DNA of 64,000 nucleotides, from NCBI GenBank assembly GCA_002695025.1, contig NZNV01000001.1, forward strand, positions 186,001 to 250,000, in the 5' to 3' direction. The stretch is from Owenweeksia sp. Lineage in GTDB: Bacteria; Bacteroidota; Bacteroidia; Flavobacteriales; Schleiferiaceae. A program made the translations under genes and the position numbers. Positions 44,913-53,847 of this stretch are shown here, one piece after another (within the stretch, counting starts at the first letter, position 1; the number at the start of each line of letters is the position of its first letter). The notes under the pieces were generated by a model. The model had not been told where the DNA came from, made no database searches, and saw nothing but the letters and a program-made list of their open reading frames with translations.

Positions 44913-46571
44913 ATGCGATATTTTTCCTTTAGCCTGTTAATGGCCAGCCTTTTAATGCTTTTACCTCTAACTTCCTGGTCTTTTATTCCCAATCCAGGTG
45001 ATTCCATTGATGAAGATTTGGTGAATTGGTACAATCTTGATCCCAAAGAAGATAAGGTCTTGGGAACAGGGGTTAATCGTGCTTACAAGGAGTTGTTGAA
45101 AGATCGCTCACCTAAAAGGAAAATAGTAGTCGCGGTGATTGATGCCGGTGTGGATATTGACCACGAAGACCTTCAGGGAAAGATCTGGGTGAATCAGGAT
45201 GAGATTCCGGGTAATGGAGTGGATGACGATAATAACGGGTTTATTGACGATATCCACGGCTGGAATTTCCTAGGCAACGCTGATGGTGAAAATATCGAAT
45301 TCTGTAATTATGAATTCGTACGGGTGGTTAGGGATCGTCAATCTCTTTTTGAAGGTGTAACCGATGCCTCGCAGGTGCCGGATTCCCTGAAAGCCTCTTA
45401 TGAGGAATATCAACAATGCCTGGCAATGTACGAGGAAGAAAGGGGTGAAATGGAAGAAATGGAAAAGAGCTTTTCCGCTTTTGAGACCCAGTTTAACTGG
45501 TATGAAGATATACTTAAAAGACACCTCGATCAGAAAAGGGATCTTTCCCCAAAGGATATTTACGGGGTAAGGAGTGAAGACCGGGAGATCCTGCAAGCCA
45601 AGGGTTTTTTCCTGTACCTCTTTGATAATGGTTTTAGCTATGATGACATGCGGGATGAGAAGAACCACATGACCACGGCTCTTACCAAGCATCTTAGCCT
45701 GGAATTCAACCCGCGTACTATAATCAATGATGATCTGGAAAGCCTGGAAAATCCACATGGTAATCCTGATGTAAAAGGCGTGCGCCCCTCTCACGGTACC
45801 CTGGTAGCCGGTATTATAGCTGCTAACCGTGATAATGAACTGGGAATTGACGGGATAGCCTCTAATGTGGAAATCATGGCCCTGCGCGCAGTACCCGATG
45901 GAGATGAATACGATCGAGATGTGGCTCTCTCTATTTATTATGCTGTAGACAACGGGGCGGATATCATCAATCTCAGTTTCGGAAAAGACTTTTCTCCACA
46001 AAAGCATTTGGTGGATCAAGCATTGGAATATGCTTCTTCCAGGAGGGTACTGATCATACACGCGGCCGGTAATAGCGGTGATAACCTGGATACGGTTCAT
46101 CACTTTCCCATTAAATATTTCGGAGAGGCGGATTCTGTTTCCAACTGGATAGTGGTAGGAGCTAACGATCAGAAAAAAGGGAAGAACATGGCCGGATCAT
46201 TCTCCTGCTATGGTCAACATTCGGTAGATCTTTTTGCGCCAGGGGTTAGCGTGGTTTCCACGCAGCCCGGAAACCGTTATAGTGTAACCAGTGGTACCAG
46301 TTTTTCCTGCCCGGTGGTTTCGGGCGTGGCTGCACTGGTATGGTCGTATTACCCTGAACTTACACCTGTCGAATTAAAGGAGGTGCTGCTTTCATCCGTA
46401 ACCGATATGGGGAGGAAAAAGGTATATCGACCCGCTAATGGTGATGATAAGGAAAAGGTACGCTTTGAAGAGCTGTCCGTTACCGGGGGTATTATAAATG
46501 CCTACAATGCCTTGCAATTGGCAGAGCAGTACGCTTCAGCAAAAAGGGAAACGGCCGGAACTGCTGACTAA
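44913..46571 (+). CDS. Secreted S8 subtilisin-like serine protease
   Basis: A 552-residue protease with a signal peptide (about 1-23). The catalytic triad is D77 (VIDAGVDIDHEDLQG), H294 (SHGTLVAG) and S463 (SGTSFSCPVVSG), with the oxyanion Asn387 (AAGNSGD). Between D77 and H294 lies an insertion of roughly 160 residues more than in ordinary subtilisins, highly charged and probably helical (about 130-280). There is no recognisable T9SS C-terminal domain, so the enzyme may stay in the periplasm or be membrane-associated. The stop TAA overlaps the TAG of the convergent ccmF-like gene. Confidence 0.92.
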   Translation: MRYFSFSLLMASLLMLLPLTSWSFIPNPGDSIDEDLVNWYNLDPKEDKVLGTGVNRAYKELLKDRSPKRKIVVAVIDAGVDIDHEDLQGKIWVNQDEIPGNGVDDDNNGFIDDIHGWNFLGNADGENIEFCNYEFVRVVRDRQSLFEGVTDASQVPDSLKASYEEYQQCLAMYEEERGEMEEMEKSFSAFETQFNWYEDILKRHLDQKRDLSPKDIYGVRSEDREILQAKGFFLYLFDNGFSYDDMRDEKNHMTTALTKHLSLEFNPRTIINDDLESLENPHGNPDVKGVRPSHGTLVAGIIAANRDNELGIDGIASNVEIMALRAVPDGDEYDRDVALSIYYAVDNGADIINLSFGKDFSPQKHLVDQALEYASSRRVLIIHAAGNSGDNLDTVHHFPIKYFGEADSVSNWIVVGANDQKKGKNMAGSFSCYGQHSVDLFAPGVSVVSTQPGNRYSVTSGTSFSCPVVSGVAALVWSYYPELTPVELKEVLLSSVTDMGRKKVYRPANGDDKEKVRFEELSVTGGIINAYNALQLAEQYASAKRETAGTAD

Positions 46572-48994
46572 CGGTTTTTCACCCGCTGCCATACGGCTAT
46601 ACCGGAACCAATGGCCATTAGTATACATCCTATCCACAAAAGGTTGATCATAGGGAATACGATGGCTTTCATTACTATGAATGGCTTTTCGTCCTTCTTA
46701 GCCTGAGTCCACGCTTTAAGAACAATCTTGTTAGTAGTGGTATTGATATCCTCAAGTCTGAATTTGAACTTCTGATCATCCAGGAAAGCATCTTCAAAAC
46801 TGAGGGTGTTCCCTTCCAGTACATAAACCGGCTCAGCCCAGAATTCTTCGCCAAAAACATTCACTACCCGGAGTTTTGCGGTGAGACGTAATTTGGCTAG
46901 CTCACGGGTATCTTCGGTATAGGAAGCTTTGATGCGGAGGCTGTCCATGATCACAAAATGGTCCTGGTAAATGGCGGTGTCGCCACGGGATAGATCTACT
47001 TCCATTTCACTGCGATAGCCATCATCAGTTTCAGGCTCCAGGTAAGAAGAGTAGGTAACGTGGGTGTAAATATCGCGGTTCCAGAAATGCGCAGTAGACG
47101 GGTTGGGGGTTGGCCCCATATTGTCTGACATCTGCAGGAAAGGACTCAGCCGGAATTCTTCCTTTAAAGTGCTATTGCTATCCTGGCGGCTGTAATAGGT
47201 TACATCGTAAAACTGTTTACCTCCCTCATCCCGCATGCCGTTAAATACGGCCACGTAATTACCCAGGCGTGTGGAATCCGAAAGTTCCATCAGGGCGTGC
47301 TCATTGGAGGGCATATCTTCGGAAAGAAATACATCCGAACGGCTGATTATTTTTTGTTTGGCATTGGAAATAAGTGCCCCGGCAATGATAAGCCCAAAGC
47401 CGATGTGGGCAATAGAGCTTCCGGTAAAAGACATTTTACCTTTACCGAGTATCAACCAGTAATCTATATTGGTGATTATGGCGAAGAGGGATGCAAACAA
47501 AAGGATGAGGTAAAGCGGCTCTTGCCAGAATTCAAACCAATAACTTACCCCTAGGGTGAGTAGCAGTGAAATGACCAGGGAGCGCAGCATACGTTTAAAA
47601 AAGGTTTTGCCTTTGGTGTGCTTGTAATTTAACCATTGGGCTATACCTATGAGTAGTGCAATTACAATGGCAAATGGGATCTGGAAGCTGTTGTAGTGCT
47701 TGATAGGTTCAAGTGGTGGTGCCAGTTTCTTGTCAGAAAGCGATAAAATCCCTTCAGGCCCGAATACTTTGTTGATCACCGGGATAGAGGTGCTGAAGAT
47801 GATCTGGAAGGCAGAGATAAGGAGTACCAGGCTCCCAATGAACATCCAGAATTCCTTGGAACTTAGTTCATCGTCTTTTGGGGCCGATGGAATTTTTCGG
47901 AAGTGGTAGATAAAGATCCCGAGGGCCAGTATTACAAAGAATAACAGGTAAATAAGTAGCTGTCCGCTAAGCCCCAGGTCTACAAATGCGTGTACCGAAG
48001 AGTCCCCAAGTACACCACTCCGTGTAAGAAACGTAGAGTAGAGGATAAGCAGAAAGGTAACGATCACCATAAAGAAGGACCAGTGTAAACCGGTTTTGCG
48101 GTTTCGGTATACCAGGAGCAGGTGTGCACCACCCGTCATGGTTATCCAGGGCACCAATGAAGAATTCTCAACCGGGTCCCAGGCCCAGAAGCCGCCAAAG
48201 CTCAATGCTTCATACGCCCAGGCACCTCCCATAAGGATACCAGTTCCCAATATCATCACACTGAAAAAACTCCAGGGAAGGGCCGTTTTTACCCAGCCTC
48301 CGTAATCACGGGTAAACAAGCCAGCCATGGCCAGCGCAAAAGGTGCCAGGGTTGAGGCAAAACCGAGGAAAAGTACCGGAGGGTGAATGGTCATCCAATA
48401 ATTCTGCAGCAGTGGATTTAGCCCGCTACCGTCCATAAAAGCCGGGAATTTTTCCAGGTAATCACTTACCTGTGTCCAGGGCAAACCGATATTTTCCGGT
48501 GTATTGCGCATCAGCACAAAAGGGCTGCTGCCTATTTTCAGGTCTCCCAGGTATACGCCCAGGATCATACTGGCCAAAAAGGCTTGCACCAGCGCAAACA
48601 CGATCATGGCCGGAGCTTCCCACTTCCGCGCAGTATACATAAGCAGGGTACCGAGTATCACATGCCAGAACATCCAGAGGATGAAACTGCCTTCCTGACC
48701 TTCCCAAAAAGCACTGAAAATATATTTACCGGGTAGATCCAGTGAGGAGTGTTTCCACACATAATCATACTCAAAGTAATGCGAAGTCATCAGGTAAAAA
48801 AGGCAGGCCACCACACCAATGATGCTACCGGTATGGATCAGGAAAGAGGTCCTGGCCAGTTTTTGATAAGACTTATCTTTTTTGGTGTAGGAAAAATAAT
48901 AGGCCAGCGCACTGATGAGGGCCGATACGAGGGCCAGGCTGACAAAAAAACGCCCGGCCAGGCCGGGTAGGGTATGTTCTCCAATATATTCCAT
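46568..48994 (-). CDS. ccmF: CcmF/CcsA-type cytochrome c heme lyase subunit
   Basis: An 808-residue inner-membrane protein with about 12-15 helices of the HemeHandling (WWD) family. The WWD-like signature is GGFWAWDPVENSSLVPWI (about residue 265), followed by VTFLLILYSTFLTRSGVLGDSSVHAF. A large periplasmic domain near the C-terminus (about 560-770) precedes the final helix. It attaches heme to apocytochrome c. The gene ends the minus-strand ccm run and overlaps the ccmE gene by one base. Confidence 0.92.
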   Translation of the reverse strand: MEYIGEHTLPGLAGRFFVSLALVSALISALAYYFSYTKKDKSYQKLARTSFLIHTGSIIGVVACLFYLMTSHYFEYDYVWKHSSLDLPGKYIFSAFWEGQEGSFILWMFWHVILGTLLMYTARKWEAPAMIVFALVQAFLASMILGVYLGDLKIGSSPFVLMRNTPENIGLPWTQVSDYLEKFPAFMDGSGLNPLLQNYWMTIHPPVLFLGFASTLAPFALAMAGLFTRDYGGWVKTALPWSFFSVMILGTGILMGGAWAYEALSFGGFWAWDPVENSSLVPWITMTGGAHLLLVYRNRKTGLHWSFFMVIVTFLLILYSTFLTRSGVLGDSSVHAFVDLGLSGQLLIYLLFFVILALGIFIYHFRKIPSAPKDDELSSKEFWMFIGSLVLLISAFQIIFSTSIPVINKVFGPEGILSLSDKKLAPPLEPIKHYNSFQIPFAIVIALLIGIAQWLNYKHTKGKTFFKRMLRSLVISLLLTLGVSYWFEFWQEPLYLILLFASLFAIITNIDYWLILGKGKMSFTGSSIAHIGFGLIIAGALISNAKQKIISRSDVFLSEDMPSNEHALMELSDSTRLGNYVAVFNGMRDEGGKQFYDVTYYSRQDSNSTLKEEFRLSPFLQMSDNMGPTPNPSTAHFWNRDIYTHVTYSSYLEPETDDGYRSEMEVDLSRGDTAIYQDHFVIMDSLRIKASYTEDTRELAKLRLTAKLRVVNVFGEEFWAEPVYVLEGNTLSFEDAFLDDQKFKFRLEDINTTTNKIVLKAWTQAKKDEKPFIVMKAIVFPMINLLWIGCILMAIGSGIAVWQRVKNR

Positions 48995-49389
48995 TAATCG
49001 TAGGTTTGGTAACCTTCCAACTCATTGGTTTCGTTGTATTTGGAAGGGCACTTCATAAGGATTTCCTTGGCTACAAAAGCACTGTCCGTGCTATAGCCTT
49101 TCATGGTGATCTCCTCGCTGCGTTCAAAATCCTGGGGCTTGGGCTGATGATAAACCACTTTTTTGCGGATGCCTTCTTTATCCACCGCGCCAAACTCAAA
49201 CTGGTTGGAACGGGCATCGTAATTCATGGAAGCATCTTTATCCAGGTAGCCAATAACCGTGTAAGTGGTATTAGGATTAGCATTAGCTTCTGAAAAACCT
49301 ACGTAGGTAGAAGCGTCATTAATGGTAGCTATGATAGCACCGATAGCTACCGCAATGATCAGGATGATAACAATATGGGTCCGTTTCAT
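48994..49389 (-). CDS. ccmE: Heme chaperone CcmE, CxxxY type
   Basis: A 131-residue protein with one N-terminal helix (about 5-24) and the OB-fold beta-barrel of CcmE, which carries heme from CcmC to CcmF. The heme-binding motif is ILMKCPSKYNE, with Cys113 and Tyr117 (CxxxY) in place of the HxxxY of E. coli CcmE. CxxxY variants are known in other lineages and bind heme through the cysteine. Genes on both sides overlap it by one and four bases. Confidence 0.9.
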   Translation of the reverse strand: MKRTHIVIILIIAVAIGAIIATINDASTYVGFSEANANPNTTYTVIGYLDKDASMNYDARSNQFEFGAVDKEGIRKKVVYHQPKPQDFERSEEITMKGYSTDSAFVAKEILMKCPSKYNETNELEGYQTYD

Positions 49390-49616
49390 GCTTTTTGCTC
49401 TTTTTCGAGTTTTCTCAATTTTCGGTCAATGCTGATGAGGTAAATAACTATACCAATAAAAATTACCGAGAGGATAGCTACCACCACATATATCTTGCCG
49501 TTTTCCCGCATCATATTCGCCATCTCCACATCACCGGCTTGTGCGTGCAGCGAGGCAGCCGTAAGGGTAGTAATGATGGTGAAAAACAGTGTTTTGATCT
49601 TAATCCAGTTGTTCAT
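49386..49616 (-). CDS. ccmD: CcmD-like small membrane protein
   Basis: A 76-residue protein with an N-terminal signal-like helix (about 8-26, ending LHAQ) and one membrane helix (about 41-62: KIYVVVAILSVIFIGIVIYLISI) ahead of a basic tail (DRKLRKLEKEQKA), the form of CcmD, which supports release of holo-CcmE from the CcmABC complex. Sequence similarity in this family is low, so the call rests on size, topology and position between ccmC and ccmE. Confidence 0.75.
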   Translation of the reverse strand: MNNWIKIKTLFFTIITTLTAASLHAQAGDVEMANMMRENGKIYVVVAILSVIFIGIVIYLISIDRKLRKLEKEQKA

Positions 49617-50268
49617 TTAGTTTCCAGGTGAGTTTTGTGTAGCGGACCTTGATGTTCATGATCCACACGCCCATGAGAGTCCAGCCGATAACGGCCGGGT
49701 AAAATACCATGCGCATATCGCTATTCAGGTCGTAACCTGAAAAGCCTGGGTTGCCTCCGTTACCGGGATGCAGGCTGTCCGTCATCCGGGGAAGTATACC
49801 GATGAATACGATCATCATCACAAAGGCAAAAATGTTGTACACAGCGGCCAGGCGGGCTTTTTTCTGTGGATCTTCCACGGATCCCCTTAAAATAAAGTAG
49901 GCCAGGTAGATAAGCATGGTAACCGCAGTACCGTTAAGTTTAGGATCATTCACCCAAAAGGCACCCCAGGTAAAACGTGCCCAAAGACTTCCGGTTACCA
50001 GTCCCAAGGTGGCCAGGAACATTCCTGTAAGGGCCGCTTCTTTAGCTTTAAGATCACGAAAAGGAGAATTATCACGTAAATACCCAATACTGTACGAGAG
50101 CGAAGCTATCATGAGGATGATCATGGCAAACCACATGGTTACATGGAAATAAAGTACACGGATGGTTTCGTTCAATATAGGTAAACGGGGCACGGATCCC
50201 AGGAATCCGAAAATGATCGTGTAGAGAACAAGGACAACACCCAAAGCCTTCCACCAATGTGCTTTCAT
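49600..50268 (-). CDS. ccmC: CcmC heme-handling protein
   Basis: A 222-residue inner-membrane protein with six helices and the WWD-type motif WARFTWGAFWVNDPKLNGTAVTMLIYLAYFILRG. CcmC loads heme onto CcmE. It also carries the YFHVTMWFAMIILMIAS histidine-bearing segment and a later LHPGNGGNPG loop. Its 3' end overlaps ccmD by 17 bases, and ccmB lies 9 bases upstream. Confidence 0.93.
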   Translation of the reverse strand: MKAHWWKALGVVLVLYTIIFGFLGSVPRLPILNETIRVLYFHVTMWFAMIILMIASLSYSIGYLRDNSPFRDLKAKEAALTGMFLATLGLVTGSLWARFTWGAFWVNDPKLNGTAVTMLIYLAYFILRGSVEDPQKKARLAAVYNIFAFVMMIVFIGILPRMTDSLHPGNGGNPGFSGYDLNSDMRMVFYPAVIGWTLMGVWIMNIKVRYTKLTWKLNEQLD

Positions 50269-50277
50269 AGCTTCATT

Positions 50278-50934
50278 TTAGTCGCGCCAAAGGTACGCAA
50301 ATAAGAGATAAGACAATAGTAAAGAAACTAATGCCAATAACAGCAAAACCAATAAAACCGGCCCGTTTACTGACCATGAGAAACCCGTAAGGGCCCGTAT
50401 ACTGGTGCGGCTTAAGGCCAGTACCTGCGGATAAAGCAAGGGAATACTCAGTATGGCCGGAAGAGCAGGGTTGTCTCCTGCCTTGGCGGCAATGCCCGAA
50501 ACAAAAGTGAGTATACATGCAAAACCGGCACTGGCCAGTACCACCAAAACAACAAACGCCAGCGGATCCGCCACAATATTGCCCAGAAGGAAGAGGAACA
50601 AGGCAAAGGTTACCAGGCCTATCACCAGCAGGTAAAAAAAGTTATAAATGGTTTTACCAATAACGAGCACCCTGGGCGGGACCAGGCTATAATACAAGAG
50701 GAACCTGCGGTCCGCTTCATTTTGAAAACTGCGGAAAGCGGCCTGTACGGCAGCAAATATGAGGATGATCCAGTAAAGGGCATTCCAGGTTTCGGAAGAG
50801 ATAATGCCGTTGAATACCAGGTAACTGAGGTAGGTGGTGGTTAGTACATACAGCAATACCGCCAGTATGCTTTGGCGTTGCCGCCATTCAAGGGTAATGT
50901 TGAGTTTTACTATCTCCAGGATCTGTGACACCAC
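50278..50934 (-). CDS. ccmB: CcmB heme-transport permease
   Basis: A 218-residue, six-helix permease of the CcmB family: the N-terminal KLNITLEWRQRQSILAVLLYVLTTTYLSYLVF, then ALYWIILIFAAVQAAFRSFQNEADRRFLLYYSLVPPRVLVIGKTIYN and the FAGL-like ILTFVSGIAAKAGDNPALPAILSIPLLYPQVLAL. It begins with GTG at 50934 or 50931; no ATG fits. CcmB normally works with the ATPase CcmA. No ccmA gene is present here, and the divergent neighbour is glutathione peroxidase. Confidence 0.9.
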   Translation of the reverse strand: MVSQILEIVKLNITLEWRQRQSILAVLLYVLTTTYLSYLVFNGIISSETWNALYWIILIFAAVQAAFRSFQNEADRRFLLYYSLVPPRVLVIGKTIYNFFYLLVIGLVTFALFLFLLGNIVADPLAFVVLVVLASAGFACILTFVSGIAAKAGDNPALPAILSIPLLYPQVLALSRTSIRALTGFSWSVNGPVLLVLLLLALVSLLLSYLLFAYLWRD

Positions 50935-51026
50935 AGCACAAAAATAAGAAGGACGGCCTTTAAGAGTGCAGATATATATTTAAACTTTCTTACGAAATTT
51001 GGCGTATCTATTAAAATACACCAAAA

Positions 51027-51632
51027 ATGATCCGTACAATTTCTTCAATACTCTTTCTGATTGTAGCCATGTCTTGCCAGGAAACAGGACAACAGCAGAC
51101 ACAATTAGCTTCAAAATCAAGTGTTAATACTGAAACTTCTGAAACGCCTATGTCAACTTTACATGATTTTAAATCTCAAACCCTGGATGGACAATCCTTT
51201 GATTTTGCCAGCCTTAAGGGAAAACGCGTGCTTATTGTGAATACCGCCAGTGAATGTGGTTATACCCCACAATATGAGCAGTTGCAGGAGCTATACGCTA
51301 CTTATGGCGGTGAAAATTTCACGGTCATTGGCTTTCCATCCAACGACTTTGGAGGTCAGGAACCTGGATCCAATGAGGAGATTGCCAGCTTCTGCCAGAA
51401 GAATTACGGAGTAAGCTTTCCAATGATGGCTAAAACACCGGTTAAGGGAGCGCAGCAGCACCCGGTATATCAATGGCTTACCCATAAAGATAGAAATGGT
51501 AAGGAGGATGTAGAGGTGCAATGGAACTTCAATAAGTTCCTGGTGAATGAAAAGGGAGAATGGGTAGCATATTATCCTTCCTCAACTTCTCCGTTGGATG
51601 AAAAGATCGTGTCCTTCGCAGAAGGCAAATAA
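51027..51632 (+). CDS. Glutathione peroxidase family protein (lipoprotein)
   Basis: A 201-residue peroxidase with a lipobox (LIVAMSC, Cys17), so it is exported. The catalytic core has peroxidatic Cys77 in NTASECGYTPQYEQLQ, the Gln of SNDFGGQEPGSNEEI, a resolving-type Cys in ASFCQKNYG, and Trp/Asn in QWNFNKFLV. The active residue is Cys, not selenocysteine. Most bacterial members use thioredoxin as donor despite the name. It is divergent from ccmB across 92 bases and ends at a strong hairpin. Confidence 0.93.
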   Translation: MIRTISSILFLIVAMSCQETGQQQTQLASKSSVNTETSETPMSTLHDFKSQTLDGQSFDFASLKGKRVLIVNTASECGYTPQYEQLQELYATYGGENFTVIGFPSNDFGGQEPGSNEEIASFCQKNYGVSFPMMAKTPVKGAQQHPVYQWLTHKDRNGKEDVEVQWNFNKFLVNEKGEWVAYYPSSTSPLDEKIVSFAEGK

Positions 51633-51656
51633 ACCTGAGTACATAAACTAAAATAC

Positions 51657-51682
51657 AAAGGGCTGCCATTGGCAGCCCTTTT
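51657..51682 (+). terminator. Terminator after glutathione peroxidase
   Basis: AAAGGGCTGCC and GGCAGCCCTTT pair around ATT, followed by TTGTG. The hairpin lies 24 bases after the stop and just before the end of a convergent small gene, so it can serve both. Confidence 0.85.
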
Positions 51683-51698
51683 GTGTGGAACTATTCCA

Positions 51699-52109
51699 CT
51701 AATTTATATCCAATGTGGTCGTGGATGAGAAATCAACCGTGAAAGGCCCGCATCCGGCACAGTGCCTTCTGGAACTTACTGGGTTAGGTAAACCCAGGCA
51801 ATTGGTAGGGTTCGGGGCTGCTACACCAATGGGAGCACTGCATGGATCACAGGAATCAATAGACGGATACACGATTGCCCGATCCCAGTACCAATTGGGA
51901 TTGCACGGGTTAACAGGAACGGTAACCCCCGGACCGGAAGGTACGCATACCTTTACAGCGCAGGATAGGTTGCAGTCGTCCTGTTCATTGTAAAGGACTA
52001 CCACATAAGCACAGTTGGTGTTGTTGGTAATGGTAAGGGTACTGGATTGTGCTACGGCACTTACTGCTCCTGCTACCAGCAGGAGACAGCTGAGAATCAT
52101 TTTTTTCAT
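51699..52109 (-). CDS. Small Cys-rich secreted protein, unknown
   Basis: A 136-residue product with a clear signal peptide (about 1-21, ending AVAQ). The mature part is short, Pro/Asn-rich and contains about ten cysteines (for example DDCNLSCAVKVCVPSG, SIDSCDPCSAP, RRHCAGCGPF), a sign of disulfide-stabilised extracellular structure. No T9SS domain is visible. I do not recognise a family. Residues TLTITNNTNCAYVVVLYNE look like a beta-sandwich strand pair. Confidence 0.75.
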   Translation of the reverse strand: MKKMILSCLLLVAGAVSAVAQSSTLTITNNTNCAYVVVLYNEQDDCNLSCAVKVCVPSGPGVTVPVNPCNPNWYWDRAIVYPSIDSCDPCSAPIGVAAPNPTNCLGLPNPVSSRRHCAGCGPFTVDFSSTTTLDIN

Positions 52110-52176
52110 GTAGAGTAGAGTTTTAATTCACTCAATATTAGTGAAAAAACTCCAATTACCGGGTAAGCCACGCCCC

Positions 52177-53343
52177 TTAATCCACCGTTATACAATCGGC
52201 AATTTCCCGGCCTTTTTTCCGCAGGGCATCTACATTTGCTCCCGGTTCATCGTAGGTAAGGGCCACCCCCATCCTCCGGTAGGGGCGGGTAGTGGGTTTG
52301 CCAAAGAGGCGTACATCGGAACGAGGGTATTCCAACGCTTTAGCCAATCCAGAAAAGCGAGGTGCCTCCTTGCTTTCCCTGCTGGCCAGTATCACCGCTG
52401 AAACTCCGGCCCTTTCCAAGGTGATCTCCGGGATCGGTAGACCAAGAATGGTGCGGGCGTGCAATTCAAACTCGCTCAGGTTCTGGGTGCCGGCCAGGGT
52501 TACCATACCGGTATCATGCGGGCGGGGCGAGAGTTCTGAGAAATAAACCCCATCCTTACCCAAAAAGAATTCTATTCCCCATATTCCGGCTCCCCCCAGC
52601 GCAGCCGTTACTTTATCGGCCATATCACGTGCATCGTTCAGGTCATCATCTGAAACCGCACAAGGCTGCCAGCTTTCCTGGTAATCACCACGTTCCTGGC
52701 GGTGTCCTATGGGAGGACAAAAAAGTGTGGGTCCGTTATTCTGGGTTACGGTGAGCAGGGTGATCTCGGTATGAAAATCCACAAATTCCTCGATGATCAC
52801 TTCCTGCAGATCGCCCCGGCTGCCACTTAAGGCATATTGCCAGCTTTTTTCGATATCCTCTTTGCTCTTAATTACCGATTGTCCTTTACCGGAAGAAGAC
52901 ATCAGTGGTTTGATCACGCAGGGTATACCAATGCGATGGACCGCACTTCTGAAATCTTCCGCATTGTCAGCATATTCATATTTGGCGGTACGCAGCCCAA
53001 GCTCCTTTGCGGCCAGGTCTCGGATAAGCTTGCGATTCATAGTATAATTGGCAGCTTTCGCACTCGGAACTACGGTAATGCCTTGTTTTTCGTAATCGTA
53101 AAAACGTTCCGTACGAATGCTTTCCACCTCCGGCACCACTAGTTTGGGCTGGTATTTTTGAATGACGGCATCCAGTTGTGCGCCATCCAGCATATTGATT
53201 ACCTCGTATTCATCCGCTACCTGCATAGCGGGGGCACCTTCATAGCTGTCACAGGCCACTACATATTCGCCCAGTCTTTTAAGCGCTATGACCAGTTCCT
53301 TACCCAGTTCACCGGAGCCCAGAAGTACAATTTTTTGCTGCAT
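52177..53343 (-). CDS. purT: Formate-dependent phosphoribosylglycinamide formyltransferase PurT
   Basis: PurT uses formate and ATP to formylate GAR in purine synthesis, complementing PurH seen earlier in the window. The 388-residue product is an ATP-grasp enzyme with [39 protein letters not shown], a glycine-rich [63 protein letters not shown] and [12 protein letters not shown]. The start is ATG at 53343. An in-frame TTG at 53352 only adds three residues. Confidence 0.96.
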   Translation of the reverse strand: MQQKIVLLGSGELGKELVIALKRLGEYVVACDSYEGAPAMQVADEYEVINMLDGAQLDAVIQKYQPKLVVPEVESIRTERFYDYEKQGITVVPSAKAANYTMNRKLIRDLAAKELGLRTAKYEYADNAEDFRSAVHRIGIPCVIKPLMSSSGKGQSVIKSKEDIEKSWQYALSGSRGDLQEVIIEEFVDFHTEITLLTVTQNNGPTLFCPPIGHRQERGDYQESWQPCAVSDDDLNDARDMADKVTAALGGAGIWGIEFFLGKDGVYFSELSPRPHDTGMVTLAGTQNLSEFELHARTILGLPIPEITLERAGVSAVILASRESKEAPRFSGLAKALEYPRSDVRLFGKPTTRPYRRMGVALTYDEPGANVDALRKKGREIADCITVD

Positions 53344-53422
53344 GAGGATCAATTTTTTGGAAAGGCGAATTTAGGAATAGATTTAGAGGTAGGGCGCCAC
53401 CGGTATTTAATTAAGCGTATAG

Positions 53423-53430
53423 TAGTTTTG
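53423..53430 (+). promoter_or_regulatory. Candidate -7 element for the gene at 53449
   Basis: TAGTTTTG fits TAnnTTTG and lies 18 bases before the ATG at 53449. A -33 TTG at the right distance is not obvious. Confidence 0.35.
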
Positions 53431-53448
53431 TACCCCAAACAAGAACTC

Positions 53449-53847
53449 ATGAAAGAAGATATCCATTTTCCCGAAGTAACCGATGTAAAAGTGGCCGTTG
53501 GCAAGCGGATAGATGAAAAGGGAGAAAGCGATTTCTACGTTTACCTGATCAACAATAAACCTACGGACCTCAATAACCTGATGGTGGTTTCCAATGCCTC
53601 CGAGAAAGAAGATGGCACGGGACGTAAAACCTCCACCTTACGACATTTCATTGAACACCTGGATAAGCATAGCTCGGCCCGTGTGGAGCGTATTGATCCC
53701 CAGGTGTTCGGGTTTTACAATACTTTCTGGGTAAGTTTTTATATTGGTAGAGAATTATTCGATCGCAAGTTTATACTAGCCCCGTTTTCGGAATGGGAAT
53801 TAGAGGAAATTGACGAGTTGGAAATGAAAGGAAAGATCGCAGACTGA
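53449..53847 (+). CDS. Conserved hypothetical, DNA/RNA function unknown
   Basis: A 132-residue soluble protein beginning MKEDIHFPEVTDVKVAVGKRIDEKG. It has alternating beta strands and WVSFYIGRELFDRKFILAPF near the C-terminus, with no signal peptide. I recognise it as a Bacteroidota protein often carried in databases under an unconvincing phenylalanyl-tRNA-synthetase-related name. The sequence shows no aminoacyl-tRNA synthetase motif. I placed the start at 53449, since the longer open frame from 53158 lies in the purT coding strand. It is coupled to the next gene by an ATGA overlap. Confidence 0.72.
   Translation: MKEDIHFPEVTDVKVAVGKRIDEKGESDFYVYLINNKPTDLNNLMVVSNASEKEDGTGRKTSTLRHFIEHLDKHSSARVERIDPQVFGFYNTFWVSFYIGRELFDRKFILAPFSEWELEEIDELEMKGKIAD

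Noticed and set aside
45270-46103. 277-residue open frame on the minus strand
   Set aside because: It is the shadow of the subtilisin gene, with no start signal and a composition typical of antisense frames.
51027-51632. Selenocysteine in the glutathione peroxidase
   Set aside because: The active-site codon is TGT (Cys77), and no in-frame TGA occurs.
53158-53448. 5' extension of the gene at 53449
   Set aside because: It lies opposite purT, and its residues have no conserved character. A promoter element and ATG are at 53423-53449.
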